From an uncultured Jannaschia sp. (GTDB lineage Bacteria > Pseudomonadota > Alphaproteobacteria > Rhodobacterales > Rhodobacteraceae), in the NCBI RefSeq assembly GCF_947503795.1, contig NZ_CANNEZ010000001.1:1-64000 (forward strand): a DNA stretch of 64,000 bases, in the 5' to 3' direction. Shown in pieces: positions 25,828 to 33,946 of this stretch. The position numbers and the translations under genes are program-made. The notes beneath the pieces were generated by a model. The model ran no database searches. It saw nothing but the letters and a program-made list of their open reading frames with translations, and was not told where the DNA came from. Every line of letters begins with the position of its first letter. Within the stretch, counting starts at the first letter, position 1.

Positions 25828-26697
25828 ATGGCTGGGTCCTATGCGGAACTCGACGGCAAGATCTGGATGGACGGCAAGCTGATCGAATGGGGCGATGCGA
25901 ACGTGCATCTTCTGACCCATGCGATGCACTATGCCTCTGCCGTGTTCGAGGGCGAGCGGGCCTATTCCGGGAAGATCTTCGAGAGCCGCAAGCATTCCGA
26001 GCGCCTGCTCGAATCGGGCCGCCAGCTCGACATGGAGATCCCGTGGACCGTCGATGAGATCGAGGCCGCCAAGTACGAGACCATGAAGGCCAACGGGCTG
26101 GAGGACGCCTATGTCCGCGTTCTCGCCTGGCGCGGCGCGGGTGAGGACATGGGCGTCTCGTCCGCGCGCAACCCGGTGCGGATGGCCGTCGCGACCTGGG
26201 CCTGGGGCAACTATTACGGCGACGCCAAGATGAAGGGCGCCAAGCTCGACATCGCCAAGTGGAAGCGGCCCTCGCCCGAGACGGCGCCGAGCCACGCGAA
26301 GGCCGCCGGCCTCTACATGATCTGCACCATGTCCAAGCACGCGGCCGAGGCGAAGGGCTGCTCGGACGCGATGATGTTCGACTATCGCGGCTACGTGGCC
26401 GAGGCGACGGGTGCCAACATCTTCTTCGTCAAGGACGGCGAGGTCCATACGCCCGACCCCGACTGCTTCCTCAACGGGATCACGCGCCAGACGGTCCTAG
26501 GGATGCTCAAGGACCGTCAGATCAAGGTCCACGAGCGGCACATCATGCCTGAGGAGCTGGAAGGCTTCGAGCAGTGCTGGCTGACCGGCACCGCCGCCGA
26601 GGTGACGCCCGTGGGCCAGATCGGCGATTACAACTTCGAGGTGGGCGCGATCACGCGCGATATCTCGGACGCCTACGAGAAGCTGGTCCGGACCTGA
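25828..26697 (+). CDS. ilvE: Branched-chain amino acid aminotransferase
   Basis: 289 residues. It is a fold-type IV PLP enzyme: AMHYASAVFEGERAY near the start, the Lys region SHAKAAGLY (catalytic Lys near residue 156) and GYVAEATGANIFFV. It interconverts leucine, isoleucine and valine with their keto acids. The ATG at 25828 is preferred because GGAGG lies 5 bases upstream; an ATG 12 bases earlier overlaps that site. It is divergent from petP. Confidence 0.95.
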   Translation: MAGSYAELDGKIWMDGKLIEWGDANVHLLTHAMHYASAVFEGERAYSGKIFESRKHSERLLESGRQLDMEIPWTVDEIEAAKYETMKANGLEDAYVRVLAWRGAGEDMGVSSARNPVRMAVATWAWGNYYGDAKMKGAKLDIAKWKRPSPETAPSHAKAAGLYMICTMSKHAAEAKGCSDAMMFDYRGYVAEATGANIFFVKDGEVHTPDPDCFLNGITRQTVLGMLKDRQIKVHERHIMPEELEGFEQCWLTGTAAEVTPVGQIGDYNFEVGAITRDISDAYEKLVRT

Positions 26698-26698
26698 C

Positions 26699-26910
26699 GA
26701 GCACGCCTGCACAAGACGGACCCCGACCGGGAGGACGGGATCCGTCTCGTCATGCAGACGGCACTGGTTAAGGTGGTAGTGCTCCCCGACACGACACACT
26801 GGGTGGGGGCTATGAACACCGCGCCGGGGAACTGAGCTTTCGCTCCTACTGAACTCTGTATCGGTTTGTCGGGCGGCGAATATCAGGTCGCGCGGTGCCC
26901 TAGCCCGGGT
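26699..26910 (+). ncRNA. Candidate structured RNA in the ilvE-DUF2794 spacer
   Basis: This is the only gene-free stretch of about 300 bases (26698-26998). GAGCAC at 26699-26704 can pair with GTGCTC at 26779-26784, enclosing CTGCA/TGCAG and a strong 26714-26747 hairpin (AGACGGA/TCCGTCT with CCCG/CGGG). A further stem, 26781-26787 with 26805-26810, competes with the outer pair. The first hairpin could instead end ilvE. It has no SRP, tmRNA or RNase P signature that I can see; 6S RNA is neither shown nor excluded. Strand and ends are guesses. Confidence 0.3.
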
Positions 26911-26998
26911 CTTTTCGTGGCATCGGCATGGCATGGTTTACGGAGGCCCTTTTGCGCAACGCCTTGATCTGTCCGGACGGGCGCGCCACCTTTCACGA

Positions 26999-27325
26999 AT
27001 GAACGCGATGCCGCCCCCGCCCGCCGATGCCGTCCACTTCCATCGGACCGAGTTGGGGCCGATCCTGTCGCTCTACGGGCGAATGGTCGCCGCGGGCGAA
27101 TGGCGCGACTACGGCATCTCGGCGCTGCGCGAGGTCGCGGTGTTCAGCGTCTTCCGCCGCACGGCCGAACAGCCGATGTACCGTATCGAGAAGCGTCCCA
27201 AGATGGCATCGAAGCAGGGCATGTGGAGTGTCGTGGGCATGGATGGCCGCATCCTGCGCCGGGGTCATGACCTCAAGACGGTGCTGCGCGTGCTCGAGCG
27301 CAAGCTCATCCGCGCGGTGGACTAG
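26999..27325 (+). CDS. DUF2794 family protein
   Basis: 108 residues. It matches the small alphaproteobacterial DUF2794 family: VHFHRTELGPILSLYGRMVAAGEWRDYGI, AVFSVFRRTAEQPMYRIEK and a final LRVLERKL helix. Function is unknown, and no signal peptide or membrane segment is seen. The chosen ATG has a weak ribosome site; an ATG nine bases later is possible. An AT-richer leader of about 90 bases separates it from the candidate RNA. Confidence 0.82.
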   Translation: MNAMPPPPADAVHFHRTELGPILSLYGRMVAAGEWRDYGISALREVAVFSVFRRTAEQPMYRIEKRPKMASKQGMWSVVGMDGRILRRGHDLKTVLRVLERKLIRAVD

Positions 27326-27338
27326 CCCGCTTCGTCCG

Positions 27339-27366
27339 GCGGACCGTCCACCCCGGGGCCGTCCGC
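27339..27366. terminator. Hairpin between convergent DUF2794 and NlpC/P60 genes
   Basis: GCGGAC and GTCCGC arms, with further inner C/G pairing, lie between two convergent stops and could serve both strands. Confidence 0.4.
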
Positions 27367-28224
27367 TCAGCGGCCGGTATCCACCCGTCGCCGCATCGCG
27401 ATCTCGCCGCGACCGGTGCCCGCCCCGTGGCTGTCGATGATGCGGTCGCGGGCAACGTGCAGCGGTTCGTAGGCGACGGCCATGTGATGCGCGTTCGCAT
27501 GCAGAAGAGTGTCGGCATCCGACATGATCCCCACATGCCCGTCCCAGAAGATCAGGTCGCCGCGCGCCGCAGGCTCGTCGGGATGCAGCGGGCGTCCGAC
27601 GCCGCGCTGCTGGTCGCTGTCCCTCGGACAGTCGATGCCACAGGCCACCAGCGCCTGCTGCACCAGCCCCGAACAGTCGATCCCCCAGCGCGAGCATCCG
27701 CCCCAGAGATAGGGCGTCCCGAGGAACATATCGGCCACGCCGACCGGGTCGGCGAAGCGGGCACGCAGCTTTTGAAGGTGCCCGGTCGGAATGAAATGCC
27801 CGGTCGAGATCTTCTGGAAGTCGCCCATGTCGGAGATCACGCGCACATGGCTGCCGAAGAAGATCGCGACTTCGGGCGGGGCCTTCAGCCGCGCCTTGGG
27901 GTAGAGATGCGTGGCGGGCGCCGCGACCCAATGCGTCGCCGCCTCCTGCCGCGAGAGGGCCGCGCCGAGCACGTAGCCGCAATAGCCGTCGCGCAGGCTC
28001 TGGCCGAAGGCGAACCCGTCCCGCTCGTCGATGACGCGGAACGCCTCGCCGAAGAGAAGCTGGCTCGCCCGGTCGCCACGCGGCGCATCCGAAAGGTTGA
28101 CGATCGGCTGCTGCACCGTCCGAATGGTGCCCTTCACGTAGCGCGTGGCCTCGACGACGCCGCGCAGCTCATGGGCGGCGGCGTGCCCGTTGGCGGGCGT
28201 CATGCGGGGGTCGATCGCGCTCAT
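27367..28224 (-). CDS. NlpC/P60-family cysteine peptidase with SH3-like N-terminus
   Basis: 285 residues. The C-terminal half has the papain-like triad: Cys in GIDCSGLVQ, His in WDGHVGIM and a third polar residue near NAHHM. The N-terminal ~120 residues look like bacterial SH3 segments (two GYVLGAAL-like strands). Family members cut peptidoglycan stem peptides. No signal peptide is visible, so it may work on recycled muropeptides inside the cell. It overlaps the leucyl aminopeptidase gene, which fits peptide recycling. Confidence 0.88.
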   Translation of the reverse strand: MSAIDPRMTPANGHAAAHELRGVVEATRYVKGTIRTVQQPIVNLSDAPRGDRASQLLFGEAFRVIDERDGFAFGQSLRDGYCGYVLGAALSRQEAATHWVAAPATHLYPKARLKAPPEVAIFFGSHVRVISDMGDFQKISTGHFIPTGHLQKLRARFADPVGVADMFLGTPYLWGGCSRWGIDCSGLVQQALVACGIDCPRDSDQQRGVGRPLHPDEPAARGDLIFWDGHVGIMSDADTLLHANAHHMAVAYEPLHVARDRIIDSHGAGTGRGEIAMRRRVDTGR

Positions 28225-29606
28225 AGGTCCAGCACCTTCGGAAGGGCGTCGAACACCGCGCGCGCGCCCATCCCGACGCCGCCCTTGGGGCGCGCGGGCG
28301 CGGCGGTCGGGTTCCAGCCGTAGATGTCGAAATGCACGAAACGCGGCGTGTCGGCGACGAAGCGGTCGAGAAAGAGCGCGGCCGTGACCGATCCCGCCAT
28401 CCCGCCCGAGGGCGCGTTGTCGAGATCGGCGATCGCGGGCTCGATCATGGTTTCGTAGGGCCGGTGGAGCGGCATCCGCCAGAGCGGGTCGCGGACCCGC
28501 GCGCCCGCATGGGACAACGCCATCGCGAGCGCGTCGTCATCGGTATAGAAGGGGGCCAGGTCGGGCCCGACCGCGACGCGGGCCGCGCCGGTCAGGGTCG
28601 CCATGCAGACCAGCAGGTCCGGCGGCGTCTCGGAGGCGAGCGCAAGTGCATCGGCCAGCACGAGCCGCCCTTCGGCGTCCGTGTTGTTGACCTCGACCGT
28701 CAGCCCACTGCGCGCCGTCAGCACGTCGCCGGGCCGGAACGCGTCGCCCGAGACGGCATTCTCGACCGCCGGGATCAGGACGCGCAGGCGCAGGCCGACG
28801 CCCGTCGCCATGATCATATGAGCAAGCCCGAGGACGGTGGCCGCCCCGCCCATGTCCTTCTTCATCAGGCCCATCGACGCGCCGGGCTTGAGGTTCAGGC
28901 CGCCGGTGTCGAAGCAGACGCCCTTGCCGACAAGGGTCAGCTCCGGGCCGGTCTCGCCCCAGGTCATGTCGATCAGGCGCGGCGCCCGACTGGCCGCGCG
29001 ACCGACCGCGTGGATCATCGGCAGGTTCGCAGCCAGAAGGTCGTCGCCCGTCGTCACGGCGATCCGGGCACCATGGCTTTCGGCCAGCGCGCGGGCGGCG
29101 GCCTCGAGCTCGTCGGGGCCCATATCGGCGGCGGGCGTGTTGATGAGGTCGCGGGTCAGGCATTCGCCCCAGGCGATCGCCTCGAGCCGGGCGGCATCGA
29201 TCCCGCGGGGCGCGCGCAGGCGCGGGCGCTCGGACGCGCCACCCTTGTAGCGGGTGAAGGCGTAGCCCGACAGAAGCCAGCCCAGCGCTGCCTCCTCGGT
29301 GTCATTGGCCGAGAGATCGGCGTCGAGCGCGTATGTTCCGGCGGGCAGCGCCGCGGCGGCACGGGCAATCGTGAAGCGCGACCGCGCCCGGTCGCGGCGA
29401 CGGCCCCATCCGACGAGAACGCGCGCGATCGACAGGTCCGGTCCGGGCACGCGCAGCACCTGGCCCGCGCGTCCGGTGAAGTCGTTCGCCCGCGCCCAGT
29501 CCCGCGTCGGATCGTCCTGTCCCGCGAGCCAGTCGTCGAAGCCATCCTGCGGCACGGGCCGAACGGGGATCGCGCGGGTGTCGGGGTCGGCGAAGCGTGG
29601 CGTCAT
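28221..29606 (-). CDS. Leucyl aminopeptidase family protein (M17)
   Basis: 461 residues. The C-terminal catalytic domain has GKGVCFDTGGLNLKP, MKKDMGGAA and the NTDAEGR signature, which supply the two-metal ligands. The N-terminal domain is shorter than in PepA and poorly conserved, as in the Rhodobacteraceae PepB-like branch. It removes N-terminal residues from peptides in the cytosol. The ATG at 29606 is chosen because the earlier in-frame residues are outside the fold. It is coupled by ATGA to the NlpC/P60 gene. Confidence 0.92.
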   Translation of the reverse strand: MTPRFADPDTRAIPVRPVPQDGFDDWLAGQDDPTRDWARANDFTGRAGQVLRVPGPDLSIARVLVGWGRRRDRARSRFTIARAAAALPAGTYALDADLSANDTEEAALGWLLSGYAFTRYKGGASERPRLRAPRGIDAARLEAIAWGECLTRDLINTPAADMGPDELEAAARALAESHGARIAVTTGDDLLAANLPMIHAVGRAASRAPRLIDMTWGETGPELTLVGKGVCFDTGGLNLKPGASMGLMKKDMGGAATVLGLAHMIMATGVGLRLRVLIPAVENAVSGDAFRPGDVLTARSGLTVEVNNTDAEGRLVLADALALASETPPDLLVCMATLTGAARVAVGPDLAPFYTDDDALAMALSHAGARVRDPLWRMPLHRPYETMIEPAIADLDNAPSGGMAGSVTAALFLDRFVADTPRFVHFDIYGWNPTAAPARPKGGVGMGARAVFDALPKVLDL

Positions 29607-29692
29607 CGGGTCCTCTGCGCCACGGGTCTGCGGCGCGGCACACCCTAGCGTCCGCGCCGTGCGCCGCAAGGTCCGGCACGGCGCGGGTCGCG

Positions 29693-30073
29693 TCAGGCGA
29701 CGGTGTCGTGGCAGACCTGCCAGTCGGACATCGTGGCCGGATCGGCCAGGCGGAACATCCGCCAGGCGCAGGCCTCGAGCGCGGGGCGGTCGCGCGCGGC
29801 GAGCTGGTCGCGGATCGCTTCGGTGCAGACGCGCAGCGTGCGCATGCCCACTTCGTCCGCCAGGCGGTGCAGGTCGTCGATGGTGCGCGCGAAGGCGGGA
29901 TCGCTCGCGCGGAACTGCAACGCGGCGCAGCGGAGCCCCGCCTCGATCTCGGCGAGGAGAGCGGCGATCACCGCCTCGGCGTCGCCCCGGTGACGGTCGC
30001 AGAGCGCGGCCAGCGTATCGTGGTCGAACTCGACCGGCTCGAAGGGGCGGATCATCGGAATCGTTTCGGACAT
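29693..30073 (-). CDS. Small acidic helical protein, unknown, Hpt-like at best
   Basis: 126 residues with no membrane segment. It is helical, and the stretch DDLHRLADEVGMRTLRVCTE recalls the acceptor helix of Hpt domains, but the Lys/Gly that normally follow the His are missing. I do not recognise a family. It diverges from the carbonic anhydrase gene across a 153-base spacer with a palindrome, so it may share that regulator. Confidence 0.6.
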   Translation of the reverse strand: MSETIPMIRPFEPVEFDHDTLAALCDRHRGDAEAVIAALLAEIEAGLRCAALQFRASDPAFARTIDDLHRLADEVGMRTLRVCTEAIRDQLAARDRPALEACAWRMFRLADPATMSDWQVCHDTVA

Positions 30074-30154
30074 CGGGTCAGCTCCTGTATCTCGTGTCGC
30101 CGGACAGACTCGCGGCCGATCGGGGCGGAACCGGGGCACCGTCGCGGCCAAAGT

Positions 30155-30172
30155 TTCGAGAAACCTCTCGAA
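30155..30172. promoter_or_regulatory. 18-bp palindrome upstream of the carbonic-anhydrase module
   Basis: TTCGAGA and TCTCGAA are perfect 7-bp arms around AACC, 54 bases before the carbonic anhydrase ATG. A second palindrome, CTTCTAGAAG, follows at 30187-30196. These are plausible operator sites in a divergent spacer. Confidence 0.5.
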
Positions 30173-30226
30173 TTGCACGCAACGGGCTTCTAGAAGAGCG
30201 ACGATGCAAGACGGGACGAGACCGAC

Positions 30227-30877
30227 ATGAGATCCGCCAAGCCTCTGCCGGGATCGCTGGTGCAGCGATATCACGGCTGGAAGGCCACGACCTTCGCCGA
30301 CAACGCCGCCTGGTATCGCCGTCTTGCCCTCGAAGGGCAGCGGCCGCGGGCGATGGTGATCTCCTGCTGCGACAGCCGGGTGAACGCCGCCGCGATCTTC
30401 GGTGCCGAGCAGGGCGAGTTCTTCATGCATCGCAACATCGCCAATCTCGTCCCGCCGAACGAACCCGACGGGCTGCATCACGGCACGTCGGCGGCGGTGG
30501 AATACGCGGTCCGCTCGCTTCACGTGGCGCAGATCATCGTGCTCGGGCATTCGCATTGCGGCGGTGTGAAGGGCTGCGAGGAGATGTGCTCGGGTCATGC
30601 CCCCGAACTCGAGGAACGCTCGAGCTATGTCGGGCGCTGGATGGACCTGCTCCGACCGGGCTGGGAGGCGGTGCGCGACATTGCCGACGAGCCCGCACGT
30701 CTCGAGGCGCTGGAAAAGCAGGCCGTGCTCATCTCGCTCGACAATCTGATGACCTTCCCCTTCGTTGCCAGCGCCGTCGAAGCGGGCGATCTCGCGCTGC
30801 ACGGCCTCTGGAACGACATCACCGAGGGCGTGCTCGAGATCTATGACGCGCCCGGCGACCGCTTCGTGCCGCTCTGA
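30227..30877 (+). CDS. Beta-class carbonic anhydrase
   Basis: 216 residues. The zinc site CCDSR starts at residue 47 (CxDSR), and GHSHCGG gives the HxxC ligand pair. RNIANLVPP is also typical. It interconverts CO2 and bicarbonate in the cytosol. It lies 72 bases before an SbtA-type bicarbonate transporter and its PII partner, so it probably supplies or uses the imported bicarbonate. Confidence 0.95.
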   Translation: MRSAKPLPGSLVQRYHGWKATTFADNAAWYRRLALEGQRPRAMVISCCDSRVNAAAIFGAEQGEFFMHRNIANLVPPNEPDGLHHGTSAAVEYAVRSLHVAQIIVLGHSHCGGVKGCEEMCSGHAPELEERSSYVGRWMDLLRPGWEAVRDIADEPARLEALEKQAVLISLDNLMTFPFVASAVEAGDLALHGLWNDITEGVLEIYDAPGDRFVPL

Positions 30878-30949
30878 CCGGAGCCCGTCGGGCTTGACGC
30901 ATCGGCAGGAGCGGCTAGGCCGGACCCGGCCCATTCCCCGGAGCACGCC

Positions 30950-31924
30950 ATGGACCTTCTCGACCTCGCGCTCGGCAACCTGCTCTCGCCGATCATCCTG
31001 TCCTTCGCGCTGGGACTTGCGGCGGCGCTGGCACGATCCGAGCTGACGATCCCGGAAGCCGTGGCCAAGGGGATGTCGATCTACCTCCTCTTCGCGATCG
31101 GCTTCAAGGGCGGCGTCGCGGTCAACGTCGCGGGGCTCGACGTGACGCTGGTCGGCGCGCTGGTTGCGGGCGCGATCCTGTCCTTCGCGCTGCCCTTCGC
31201 TGCGTTCTCGCTTCTTCGCGTGATGACGCGGCTCTCGACGCTCGATGCGGCGGCGGTGGCCGCGCATTACGGCTCGATCTCGATCGTGACCTTCGTCGCG
31301 GGCACCTCGGTGCTGGACGCGGCCGGGATCGGCTCGGACGGGTGGATGGTCGCCGTGGCCGCCGTGATGGAGGCGCCCGCCATCCTCTCGGCGCTGTGGC
31401 TGGTCGCCCGGTCGGGGCAGGGCCGCGCGATGGATGCCGAACTCTGGCGCGAGATCCTGCTCAACGGCTCGATCGTACTTCTGGTGGGCAGCTTCGCGAT
31501 CGGCTGGATCACCGGGCAGGAGGGGCTCGACCGGATCGCGTCCTTCATTGTCTCGCCCTTCCAAGGCGTGCTCTGCCTCTTCCTTCTCGACATGGGGCTG
31601 GTGGCCGGGCGCGGCCTGCGCGAGGCGCGGGGCGTGCTGCGGCCCGGCCTTCTGGCCTTCGGGATCACGATGCCGCTGGTCGGCGCCTGCGCGGGCGCGC
31701 TGGCGGGCGTCCTTCTGGGGCTCGGCACCGGCAGCACGATGCTCTTCATGGTGCTCGGCGCCTCGGCCAGCTACATCGCGGTGCCCGCCGCGATGCGCGT
31801 GGCCCTCCCCGAGGCGAACCCGTCGATCTACCTCACCCTTTCGCTGGGGGTGACCTTCCCCTTCAACCTGACGCTGGGCCTGCCGATCTACCTGGCGTTC
31901 GCTCGCTGGATCACCGGAGGCTGA
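30950..31924 (+). CDS. sbtA: SbtA-family sodium-dependent bicarbonate transporter
   Basis: 324 residues, somewhat shorter than the ~370 of cyanobacterial SbtA. About ten membrane helices form two inverted halves: LSPIILSFALGLAAAL and SIYLLFAIGFKGGVA open the first, and LDMGLVAGRGLREA and GASASYIAVPAAMRVALPEANPSIYL mark the second. It should import bicarbonate with sodium across the inner membrane. The SbtB-like gene follows by 5 bases, as in cyanobacteria. Confidence 0.88.
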   Translation: MDLLDLALGNLLSPIILSFALGLAAALARSELTIPEAVAKGMSIYLLFAIGFKGGVAVNVAGLDVTLVGALVAGAILSFALPFAAFSLLRVMTRLSTLDAAAVAAHYGSISIVTFVAGTSVLDAAGIGSDGWMVAVAAVMEAPAILSALWLVARSGQGRAMDAELWREILLNGSIVLLVGSFAIGWITGQEGLDRIASFIVSPFQGVLCLFLLDMGLVAGRGLREARGVLRPGLLAFGITMPLVGACAGALAGVLLGLGTGSTMLFMVLGASASYIAVPAAMRVALPEANPSIYLTLSLGVTFPFNLTLGLPIYLAFARWITGG

Positions 31925-31929
31925 GCCCC

Positions 31930-32241
31930 ATGCAGACACACCCCGCAAAGCGCGTCGAGATCATCATCGAGGCCATGATGGAGCGGCGCCTGACCACGGC
32001 ACTGCTCGAGGCCGAGGTTTCCGGCTTCACCATCCTGCCCGTGCAGGGCGGATCGGGCCGGTCCGGGCACTGGACCCGCTCGGGCCAGGTCAGCCGCGCG
32101 GGCGGCATGGTCGCCGTGACCTGCATCGTCCGCCCCGAGCGGCTGGACACGCTGCTGGAAGCCGCCTTCGCCGTGGTCGAGCGCCATATCGGCGTCGTGA
32201 CTGTCACCGATTGCGAAGTGCTCCGCGCCGAACGGTTCTAG
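31930..32241 (+). CDS. sbtB: SbtB-like PII signalling protein
   Basis: 103 residues with a PII-type ferredoxin-like fold: VEIIIEAMMERRLTTALLEAEVSGFTIL, then a glycine/serine-rich T-loop (GGSGRSGHWTRSG) and a MVAVTCIV strand. The T-loop lacks the uridylylated Tyr of GlnB. In cyanobacteria SbtB binds adenine nucleotides and gates SbtA. The 5-base spacing to sbtA strongly supports the same role. The C-terminal redox tail of some SbtB proteins is absent. Confidence 0.82.
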   Translation: MQTHPAKRVEIIIEAMMERRLTTALLEAEVSGFTILPVQGGSGRSGHWTRSGQVSRAGGMVAVTCIVRPERLDTLLEAAFAVVERHIGVVTVTDCEVLRAERF

Positions 32242-32248
32242 ACCCACC

Positions 32249-33856
32249 TCACGGTCGCCAGTCGAGCACCTGTCCCTCGGGCCATGTCGCCTCGACCCGG
32301 ATGCGGACTTCCGCCTCGCCGCCGGGGGCGATCTCGAGATCCCAGCGCGACACGCCGCGCGCGTCGTCGACGTCGCGGGCATCGGGCGCGGGCGTCGCGC
32401 GCACGGTCAGGTCCAGCGCCTCCTCCTCCGAGTAGGGCAGCGCGTAGAGCGTCTCGACCACCTCGGCCGCATCCGAGAGGTTGCGGACCCGGAACGCGAT
32501 ATCCTGCACCCGCGTGCCCGAACTCGAGAAGATGCCACGCTCGCCCGTCGCGTTGTCGAGCACGGTGAACTCCAGCGGCAGGTCGCGGCGCGGCCCGAAG
32601 GCGATCTCGAACATGTCGCCGGCCGGCACGAGCGGCAGCGCGCCTTCGCCGACCCGCGTCGCACCCCGGTAGCGCGTGACCGCACCCGGCAGCAGCGTCT
32701 CGGACGGGCCGTCGGCGGCCTCGGCCATCAGGAAGGCGAAGGCGTCGCGGCGCGGTGACGCCCGGTTGAAGACGCGCACCGGCAGGTCGAGCGTCCCCAG
32801 CGTGACCGTGACCGAGGTTTCGGTCGGCGGCAGATCGACGGGCACGGGTACGGCATAGGTCAGGACCGGCATCCCATCCACCGCGACGGCCATGATGCCC
32901 TCGCTGGCGGCATCGGCCATGGGCGCGGGCGCCATCGCGATCGAGCGGCTTTCGACCATCTCCTCGCGCAAGACTTCCTTCTGGGTCAGGATCGCGCGGT
33001 CGGGGAAGACCGGCGCGGGATCGGCCTGTCCGGTCGGATCGGCCGTCGAGAGACGGACCGACACGCCCCGGAGCGGCAGCCCCGAATCCTGCCGCATCTC
33101 GGCGCGGCGCACGATCGACAGGCGACCGGCGTCCTCGTCGAGGATGGCATCGTAGAGCGGGCGCCAGCCGCCGAACGCGTCCTGCCTGAGGGCGAGGGCG
33201 ACGGGCCCGGCCTCGGAGACGGTGATGTCCAGCACAAGAAGATCCACGGGGTCCAGCCGCGCCCCGGTCGCCTCGAGATCGGTCCGTGCCTGCGCCACGT
33301 CGCGGCCGGCCTCGTCCACCGCCTCGTTGGCGGCGCGAACGGCGGCCCGGGCCTCGATCTGGGCGGTCTGGGCGCGGGCGACGCCGTCGGCCACCGCCGA
33401 CGCGGTCGCGGTCAGGGCGGCGGGGTCGAGCCCCGTCAGCGCCTCACCCGAGACCGAGCGCCAGAACGCGATCTGCGCGCTGGCCGCCTCGGCCGCCGCC
33501 TGTGCGCGGTCGGCCGCGTCGCGGGCGCGGTCGAGCGCGTACTGCGCCGCCTCCCATGCGGCGAAGGCCGCGGCCTGCGCCTCGTCGAACACGGCACGCC
33601 CGTCCACGAGCCCGCCGGGCGCCGTGCCCTGCGCCACGAGACGGGCGCCGTCCAGTTCGATATCCGGGACCGTGCCGCTCCGGCCGGCCATCGGGATCAG
33701 CAGGCGGTGCGTGCCCGCGGAAAGCTCGGCCCCGTCGCGCCGCGTCAGCGTCACGCCGTTGGAATAGAAGGTCGCGTCCGTCACGGGCGCGGGCAGCCGC
33801 AGCTCGTCCGCGAGCGCGAGGCCCGGCAGCAGGATCAGAAGGGCGATGAGGCGCAT
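32249..33856 (-). CDS. Exported DUF4139 (mucoidy inhibitor A-like) protein
   Basis: 535 residues. The N-terminal ~16 residues are a signal peptide (ending LALADE). A DUF4140-like segment (VTDATFYSNGVTLTRRDGAEL) is followed by an Ala-rich coiled coil at ~100-200 and a beta-rich DUF4139 domain to the end. Family members are periplasmic or outer-surface proteins of unknown function. It converges on sbtB with 7 bases between. Confidence 0.8.
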   Translation of the reverse strand: MRLIALLILLPGLALADELRLPAPVTDATFYSNGVTLTRRDGAELSAGTHRLLIPMAGRSGTVPDIELDGARLVAQGTAPGGLVDGRAVFDEAQAAAFAAWEAAQYALDRARDAADRAQAAAEAASAQIAFWRSVSGEALTGLDPAALTATASAVADGVARAQTAQIEARAAVRAANEAVDEAGRDVAQARTDLEATGARLDPVDLLVLDITVSEAGPVALALRQDAFGGWRPLYDAILDEDAGRLSIVRRAEMRQDSGLPLRGVSVRLSTADPTGQADPAPVFPDRAILTQKEVLREEMVESRSIAMAPAPMADAASEGIMAVAVDGMPVLTYAVPVPVDLPPTETSVTVTLGTLDLPVRVFNRASPRRDAFAFLMAEAADGPSETLLPGAVTRYRGATRVGEGALPLVPAGDMFEIAFGPRRDLPLEFTVLDNATGERGIFSSSGTRVQDIAFRVRNLSDAAEVVETLYALPYSEEEALDLTVRATPAPDARDVDDARGVSRWDLEIAPGGEAEVRIRVEATWPEGQVLDWRP

Positions 33857-33946
33857 GGCGCGGGCTCCGGCGTTGCAGGGGTCCGCGCCAGTATGGCAGC
33901 CGAGGAGGGCGGGGTCAGCCCCGGACCCGCTGCTATCGGATAGCGG

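Noticed and set aside
26699-26910. SRP RNA, tmRNA or RNase P RNA
   Set aside because: None of their fixed motifs (GGAAGGAAGCAGCC-like loop, tag peptide reading frame, GAGGAAAGTCC) is found on either strand.
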